NCBI GenBank assembly: GCA_020722185.1
Contig: DYLH01000010.1
Location: forward strand, 1-48,033
Source: Candidatus Avelusimicrobium gallicola
GTDB lineage: Bacteria > Elusimicrobiota > Elusimicrobia > Elusimicrobiales > UBA9959
Direction of reading: 5' to 3'
DNA: 48,033 nt
Below are positions 42,937 to 48,033 of the stretch, piece by piece (the first letter of the stretch is position 1; each line of letters starts with the position of its first letter). A program made the translations under genes and the position numbers. Under the pieces are notes generated by a model that was given only the letters and a program-made list of their open reading frames with translations, had not been told where the DNA came from and did not search any database.

Positions 42937-45900
42937 GTATTTTATTTCAAGACCTCATTTAGTTTTTACATTGCTAATTGGGATGTCTGCATTGGGATTA
43001 GTGGGATTTTTTAAAATCCCAAGAGATCTATTCCCGCCGGCTGACAGACCGCAGGTGGCTGTGGTTACAGTGGAGCCAGGAGCCTCTGCTAGATATGTTG
43101 CCGATCATGTGAGCGCAGTCATAGAACGACAACTCTACACTATAAACGGCATAAGAAGGGTGTATTCTACATCAAATGATGGATTTTCTATAGTCACTGC
43201 TGAATTTGACTATTCTAAATCTATCGCTGAAGCGAAAACTGATGTCGCCAATGAACTGACCAAAATACATAATTTACTCCCCACAGATATCCAGACCCCT
43301 TCAGTTTATGAGATGACTTCTTATACTCAGCCAGTGATAGTCCTCTCATTGTCAAATAAATCTGGTTCCAATTTGAATATGTCTGATGTTAGATATATTG
43401 CCGAGAATCATATAAAACCAGAATTGTTAAAAGCGGGAAATATCTCTAATGTGGATGTGTTTGGTGGATTTCAAAAAGAAATAGATATATTTGTGGACAA
43501 TGCTAAATTGGCGGGCCTACACTTAAGAGCGCGGGATGTGGCTGATGCGCTAAAAATGGGAAATAAAGATATGCCTATGGGCATTGTTATGAATCAAGAC
43601 AATCAAAATGTATTTCGTCTTATTACTGAGGCTGAGACCATAGATGAAATAGGAGACATAGCAGTAACTCCATCCATTAAATTAAGAGATATTGCAGTGA
43701 TATCATATGGAATAAAGGATCCAAATTCCCTTTATCGTGGCAATGGTGAGCAAGGAATAGCCATTGCCATACAACGCCCTTTCGGTGGCGCTGTATTAGA
43801 CACAATCAACTCTGTAAAAAAAATATTACCTCAGCTAAAAAAGCGTTTTCCACAATTGAATATTCAAATTACTGACTCTCAGGAAGAGTTGGTAAGACTT
43901 AGTAATTCCAATATGATAGATGCTTTGCGCGATGCTATTATTTTTACTTCTCTGGTTATATTCATATTCCTTGCTGATTTGCCACTTACTATCATTGCCG
44001 GTTTATCCATTCCATTTGTCTATTTGGCCACTATAGGCATAATGTGGCTATTGGGTATTGGCTTTAATATCGTAAGCCTCACCGGTATAATACTGGCTTT
44101 GGGTATGCTAGTTGATGATGCTATCGTCATATTAGAAAATATCAAGCGACATCATCAAGAATTGGGTAAAAGCGCTGAACAATCTGCCGTAGATGGAACA
44201 GAGGAAGTGATGTTGGTTGTCTTTGGTGGCACATTGGCTACAGCTGTAATAATGCTTCCTCTTTTGTTTGTGGGGGATTTTCCGGAAAAGATATTCAGAC
44301 CACTGGCTGGCACACTCATGATAGCTGTTTTGGTTTCATACATAGTTTCCATAACCTTCATCCCAATAGTGGCCAAGAAATTTATGGGAATAAAAGGATT
44401 TAAATTTGAACTTAAATTGAATTCTTTTATGGAAAGGATGCTTTCTCCGCTTAAGTTGCTCTATATGGACATCAATAAGTTCATGATGGAAAATAGAAGA
44501 CTTAGACTTGCTTTTATTTTGCCACTGTTTATTTTATTTGCGATTAGTATGCGAAAGGTCTTGCCCCTTGAAGGCCGAGATCTAATGCCGCCTATGGACA
44601 CAGGTATAGCTAAGGTAAAAGTTACAGTAGCATCCAATACTTCAATATGGAAGGTAAATGCTATTGCGTCTAAAATCGAAAAATATATCTATAGTCTTGG
44701 CGATGTTCAGTCTATATCTACTGCCATAGGCACTGAGCCTGGAGTTCTTACTGTGGCAGCAGGAACACCGTATCAGATTATGATGACGGTGCATTTTGTC
44801 AATCGCTTTGAACGCAAGCAAGATATTTGGACACTAGAAAATAAAATTAGGAATTTTACGCGAAGTTTACCCGGTATTAAATATACGGATGTCTATGATT
44901 ACGGCGCTACCGCATTTTCTTCCATTGTGGCCAATGTGGATGTTACGCTTTTGGGTTCCTCTATAAAGGATCTGGATACCGCAGGCAATATAATTATGAG
45001 TGTCATGGCTTTAACTAAAGGGCTCAAATCTTATTCTAGGTCATGGGATATGGACAGTCGGGAAACTGACTTCCGAATAGACAAGAATAAATGCGCTATT
45101 TATGGCATTACGCCTGGGATAGTTGGCAGTCAGGTTGCACAGGGACTAACTGGCTCTGTCTCTTCACTCTTGACCATACCAAATGAAACAGGTTTGTTGA
45201 TAAAGGTCATAGAGAAAAAGGAATTGCGAGACCACATAAGCAAGTTTGGCAGTTATTTAATTTCTACCCCTAAAGGTTTCGTTCCTTTGTCTGCGATGGG
45301 AAATTTTGTGGATAGTCAGGAGCCAACTGTTATTACCAGGCAGGGTATGCAGTATTCTCTTGATGTGTATGGCTATCGAACAACTTTCCCAATAACGCAT
45401 ATAATGGAAAGTTTTGAAAAAGCTATGAAGAAAATCAAACTTCCAGACGGAATCACCTTGAAACAGACTGGCGATATTGGCACTATGATGGACTCTATGT
45501 TGCGTATGGGCTCGGCCATAGCGATGGGTATAGTGATACTTTATCTTGTGATGGTTCCGCTTTTTGGGTCATGGAAATCGCCAGTGGCTATTATCATAGC
45601 TATACCTTTGGGATCCATAGGCGGGGCATGGTCGCTGCTAATTGCGGATAAGCATGCTTGTCTGCCAGCCATTATGGGCTTTGTCTTGCTTGGCAGTATT
45701 ATAGTCAAAAATTCTATACTGCTTATAGACTTTATACAGACTTATGAGCGAGAGGGAAAAGACTTAAAAACTGCTATTTATGACAGTATCACTGTTAGAA
45801 CTCGCCCCATACTAATGACGGCTTTTGGCACTTCTGTCGGAATGATCCCAATAGCTCTGGAATGGGCCATAGGGTTAGAGCGACTTTCTCCTCTGGCAAT

Positions 45901-46042
45901 AGTTTCAATTGGAGGGCTTATTTTTGGAACTTTTTTAACTTTAGTATATGTGCCTTATTTTTACCATTTAATGTCTGGTGAGGATAAATCTAAACTTATT
46001 AAAAATGGGATAGATTTGAAAAGTGTTGATAAGGATGAATAA
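42929..46042 (+). CDS. RND efflux pump subunit
   Basis: A 1037-residue proton-driven inner-membrane transporter of the AcrB/MexB type: TM1 with DLFPPADRPQVAVVTVEPGA, the proton-relay Asp396-Asp397 in GMLVDDAIVILENI, two large periplasmic loops and the second-half counterpart GSIIVKNSILLIDFI. Both Asp of the relay are intact and the frame is unbroken over its full length, so it should be functional. The substrate range is not predictable; the arsenic context may be coincidental. Arginine codons are a mix of CGN and AGA. Confidence 0.95.
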   Translation: MTKYFISRPHLVFTLLIGMSALGLVGFFKIPRDLFPPADRPQVAVVTVEPGASARYVADHVSAVIERQLYTINGIRRVYSTSNDGFSIVTAEFDYSKSIAEAKTDVANELTKIHNLLPTDIQTPSVYEMTSYTQPVIVLSLSNKSGSNLNMSDVRYIAENHIKPELLKAGNISNVDVFGGFQKEIDIFVDNAKLAGLHLRARDVADALKMGNKDMPMGIVMNQDNQNVFRLITEAETIDEIGDIAVTPSIKLRDIAVISYGIKDPNSLYRGNGEQGIAIAIQRPFGGAVLDTINSVKKILPQLKKRFPQLNIQITDSQEELVRLSNSNMIDALRDAIIFTSLVIFIFLADLPLTIIAGLSIPFVYLATIGIMWLLGIGFNIVSLTGIILALGMLVDDAIVILENIKRHHQELGKSAEQSAVDGTEEVMLVVFGGTLATAVIMLPLLFVGDFPEKIFRPLAGTLMIAVLVSYIVSITFIPIVAKKFMGIKGFKFELKLNSFMERMLSPLKLLYMDINKFMMENRRLRLAFILPLFILFAISMRKVLPLEGRDLMPPMDTGIAKVKVTVASNTSIWKVNAIASKIEKYIYSLGDVQSISTAIGTEPGVLTVAAGTPYQIMMTVHFVNRFERKQDIWTLENKIRNFTRSLPGIKYTDVYDYGATAFSSIVANVDVTLLGSSIKDLDTAGNIIMSVMALTKGLKSYSRSWDMDSRETDFRIDKNKCAIYGITPGIVGSQVAQGLTGSVSSLLTIPNETGLLIKVIEKKELRDHISKFGSYLISTPKGFVPLSAMGNFVDSQEPTVITRQGMQYSLDVYGYRTTFPITHIMESFEKAMKKIKLPDGITLKQTGDIGTMMDSMLRMGSAIAMGIVILYLVMVPLFGSWKSPVAIIIAIPLGSIGGAWSLLIADKHACLPAIMGFVLLGSIIVKNSILLIDFIQTYEREGKDLKTAIYDSITVRTRPILMTAFGTSVGMIPIALEWAIGLERLSPLAIVSIGGLIFGTFLTLVYVPYFYHLMSGEDKSKLIKNGIDLKSVDKDE

Positions 46043-46043
46043 A

Positions 46044-46847
46044 ATGAAAACTAAGTATATACCGCCATATTGGGCTTTTGAATTTCGCGGGCATTGTCCA
46101 TTCATTCATGCTCTTTGGTTATAGAATTGGTAAACTGGCTATGGAGAAGCTGGGAGTAGAGAGAGAAAAAGACCGTGGCTTTTTTGTATTTCCGGAAATA
46201 GGCTTTGGGCATACCACTACTTACTGTGATGTCCACAGGATTAATGCTCAATGGCATTGTTATGTTTTTTCTTCTATAAGTTATGGCAGAGAAAAACTTA
46301 TAATTTTTAAAACCGCTCTTCCAATACTAATTGTCGCTACATTGCTATCTCCTTTCGGAGACAGGACGGGACAGTATCTGCCGCGTGAGATTCTTTTATG
46401 GATGTTTATAGGATTTCTTATTTTTGCTGGTTCTATAATGTTGTTTTATAAAGCGCAAATAAAAACAGCTGAAACTACTGCGAGAAAAATGATCATGGCA
46501 GGTATATGGGTTGGCCGGCGGCGGAATACTTGGGCGGATTGCTTGGAGTGGGTGGTATAAATTTTATAGTGCCGGTTTTGGTTTGGTTAGGTTTTGAACC
46601 AAAGAAAGCCTCGGCTAGCACAGCCTTTATAGTTATTTTTTCCTCTTTTTCGGGATTTTTAGGACATGCCTCGCTTGGAAATCTCTCTCCTATGCTTTTG
46701 ACTTTCTGCGCTGCTGGCTCTATATTCAGCGCTTTACTTGGCGCATATTTATTGCGCAGAAAATTAAGCCAGAAACAAGTGAAGATTTCAATAGGTGTAA
46801 TACTATATCTGATAGCGATAAAAATGGCATTTGATTTACTAAAATAG
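46044..46847 (+). pseudogene. Broken TSUP (TauE/SafE-like) permease gene
   Basis: At least two frame changes are needed to read it. It starts MKTKYIPPYWAF, shifts to FAGIVHSFMLFGYRIGKLAM from about 46078, continues to KMIMAGI, then shifts to GGLLGVGGINFIVPVLVWLG and FEPKKASASTAFIVIFSSFS to the TAG at 46845. These blocks are the second-half TSUP signatures. The central region also looks shortened. The start lies 1 bp after the RND stop, so it was once the last gene of that operon. The TAG stop is also the left end of repeat copy 5. Confidence 0.75.
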
Positions 46848-46960
46848 GGACCGCTTAAGAAGTATATTCACAATCAAAATTAGCGCGTAAGTTCCAAAGC
46901 TCTAAAGTTCGAAAGTTATAAAGTTCAAATTTTCAAACTTAATTTCTTAATCTCTATTTT
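46845..46960. repeat. Intergenic 8-nt periodic element, copy 5
   Basis: It begins at the stop codon of the broken TSUP gene (TAGGGACCGCTTAAGAAG). Positions 46860-46884 match copy 1 (45-69) at 23 of 25. Then tandem 8-nt units: GTAAGTTC, CAAAGCTC, TAAAGTTC, GAAAGTTA, TAAAGTTC, AAATTTTC, AAACTTAA. A complementary right half is less developed than in copy 4. No gene lies in the 200-bp gap up to the next promoter. Confidence 0.55.
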
Positions 46961-47026
46961 CTATTGACTGTTTTTTTATATCTATTGTTTGTTTTTGTAC
47001 TCATCCGTATTGAATAATTCTAAAGT

Positions 47027-47055
47027 TCGACAAGGCTTTAATATATGCGTATAAT
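47027..47055 (+). promoter_or_regulatory. Promoter of the second arsR, predicted leaderless
   Basis: TCGACA (47027-47032), 17-bp spacer, perfect TATAAT (47050-47055), then 7 nt to the ATG at 47063. It fixes the start: the upstream ATG at 47045 would be within the promoter. Confidence 0.7.
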
Positions 47056-47062
47056 TGTATAT

Positions 47063-47437
47063 ATGAAAAGCTGTCGCGATATAGAGATTTCAATCAAAGA
47101 GCTTAAGGCGCTAGCAGACTACAGACGACTTATGGTGCCTTCTCTGTTAGCCTATTCCTCTATGGAACTATGTGTGTGTGAACTGGTGGCTGCGCTTGGC
47201 GAAAGTCAGTATAATGTTTCACGAGCCCTTTCTGAACTTAGCAATGCTGGAATAGTCAAAAAGAAAAAATATGGACATTGGCCTATGTATTCACTGTCGC
47301 AAAAAGATACTCCACTGTACAACTATATGCTTAGGCTATCAAGTCCGCGCCCCTGTTGCAGGATTATAGCCAGAGATATAGATAGATTAAAAAAAAGATT
47401 GAGTTTGAGAAAAAACGGAATTTGTATTGTAGTTTGA
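47063..47437 (+). CDS. arsR: Second ArsR-family metalloregulator
   Basis: A 124-residue winged-helix repressor, different from the first. KALADYRRLMVPSLLAYSSM is followed by LCVCEL (Cys37, Cys39), the arsenic-type sensor site, and the recognition helix YNVSRALSELSNAG. A Cys pair in SPRPCCRII lies near the end. It should control the arsC-acr3 genes downstream, both now damaged. Confidence 0.88.
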   Translation: MKSCRDIEISIKELKALADYRRLMVPSLLAYSSMELCVCELVAALGESQYNVSRALSELSNAGIVKKKKYGHWPMYSLSQKDTPLYNYMLRLSSPRPCCRIIARDIDRLKKRLSLRKNGICIVV

Positions 47438-47464
47438 AATTTATAAATTAGGAGAGGTGTTGAT

Positions 47465-47877
47465 ATGAAAAAAATACTTTTTTTATGCACTGGAAATTCT
47501 TGTCGAAGTCAGATTGCAGAAGGGTGGGGGAGGAAATTGTTGGATGGAAAGGCCGAGTTTTTTTCGGCTGGCACTAAACCGGGCATCTGGATTCAAGAGC
47601 TGTAAAGGTTATGGCTGAGGCTGGATTGGATATTTCAAATCACAGGTCTAAATCAGTTGATGAATTTAAAGATATAGATTTTGATATAGTGATAACTGTT
47701 TGCGATAAGGCGCGTGAAACTTGTCCAATATGCTTTGGTAAAGCTGAAAAAATTCATAAAAGTTTTCAGGACCCTCCATTTTTGGCAAAGGATGCAAAAA
47801 GCGAAGAAGAAGCCCTTGCCCATTATCGTCGTGTGCGTGATGAAATAAGGGATTTTGTGAAGACATTACTTTTGTAG
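47465..47877 (+). pseudogene. arsC: Arsenate reductase gene arsC (thioredoxin-coupled type) with a single frameshift
   Basis: The first frame gives the phosphatase-like loop [10 protein letters not shown] (Cys8, Arg14) and reads to AGTKPG, then stops at 47604-47606. Shifting by one base near 47580-47582 restores [20 protein letters not shown] and the redox pair VCDKARETCPICFG, to a TAG at 47875. One missing base in the GGG run explains it. Length after repair is about 138 residues, normal for ArsC. AGGAGAGG precedes the ATG. Real lesion or sequencing error cannot be told apart here. Confidence 0.85.
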
Positions 47878-47892
47878 TTTGAGGAGAATATT

Positions 47893-48009
47893 ATGAGCGA
47901 AAATATCAAAAAAATGAATTTGTTTGAAAAGTATCTAACCCTGTGGTGCATGTTGTGTATGCCGGTTGGTATTGCCATCAAAGAATTTTCTAAGTTTAGA
48001 ACTTTGTAA
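47893..48009 (+). pseudogene. acr3: N-terminal fragment of an ACR3-type arsenite efflux gene
   Basis: GAGGAG precedes an ATG that opens MSENIKKMNLFEKYLTLW, the typical start of ACR3 permeases, and continues into the first membrane segment (CMLCMPVGIAIKEF). Then the sequence switches to repeat units and stops after 38 codons (RTL-stop at 48007-48009). The remaining 300 or so residues are absent up to the window end. It was the arsenite exporter partner of arsC. Confidence 0.7.
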
Positions 48010-48033
48010 CTTTACTAGCCTACAAATTAATAT
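47990..48033. repeat. 8-nt periodic element, copy 6 (cut by window end)
   Basis: Units CTAAGTTT, AGAACTTT, GTAACTTT, ACTAGCCT follow directly on the acr3 coding sequence and supply its premature stop. Right part outside the window. Confidence 0.5.

Noticed and set aside
46885-46945. CRISPR array
   Set aside because: Repeats are 8 nt and degenerate, without spacers, and no cas gene is present.

Overview
The window is chromosomal DNA from an AT-rich bacterium using the standard code (TAA, TAG and TGA all end genes). It is a diderm: there is a PorV/UPF0164-type outer-membrane protein, a TolC-family exit duct, a lipoprotein and many Sec signal peptides. Isoprenoids come from the MEP pathway (dxs, ispA). 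The mix suits an anaerobic, polymer-degrading lineage of the Elusimicrobiota/FCB/spirochaete kind, but no marker gene is present that fixes the phylum, so the assignment stays open.

Positions 1-37.2 kb look like ordinary core genome with arginine mostly as AGA/AGG. They hold murB; a five-gene minus-strand operon with overlapping starts and stops (VWA/CsgG-like protein, family 3 glycoside hydrolase, CNT nucleoside transporter, GT4 glycosyltransferase, small membrane protein); an ApbE-like lipoprotein; an M18 aminopeptidase plus single-domain asparaginase pair; an MFS transporter with an RluA pseudouridine synthase; a two-domain glutaredoxin-like protein; and a phosphopentomutase-like enzyme. 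Then follow secreted hydrolases (an M1-M28-PDZ fusion, a DUF4015 glycosidase, a pullulanase, a C11 clostripain, an M14 carboxypeptidase), the PorV-like protein, ispA-dxs-LOG, a four-gene TauE/pgeF/GNAT/DUF2156 operon, adenine deaminase and a phosphatase-like protein. An initiator tRNA with a rho-independent terminator closes this part.

From about 37.4 kb to the window end lies an accessory metal/arsenic and efflux island directly downstream of that tRNA: ArsR, ArsP-like permease, MTH895-type thioredoxin, broken DGC and ArsG-like genes, TetR, TolC, membrane fusion protein, RND pump, broken TSUP permease, second ArsR, frameshifted arsC and a truncated acr3. Arginine usage shifts toward CGN here. 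The intact genes are regulators and the complete tripartite pump; the arsenic chemistry genes are decaying.

Two cross-cutting signals stand out. First, intergenic elements of roughly 100-160 bp recur at six places. They are built of degenerate 8-nt periods arranged as a long imperfect hairpin, three of them begin exactly at the TAG stop of the upstream gene, and one truncates acr3. Second, several genes have a sigma70-like -10 box whose end lies only 6-8 nt before the start codon, which predicts leaderless mRNAs. The initiator tRNA is also atypical (C33 and an A29:U41 pair).
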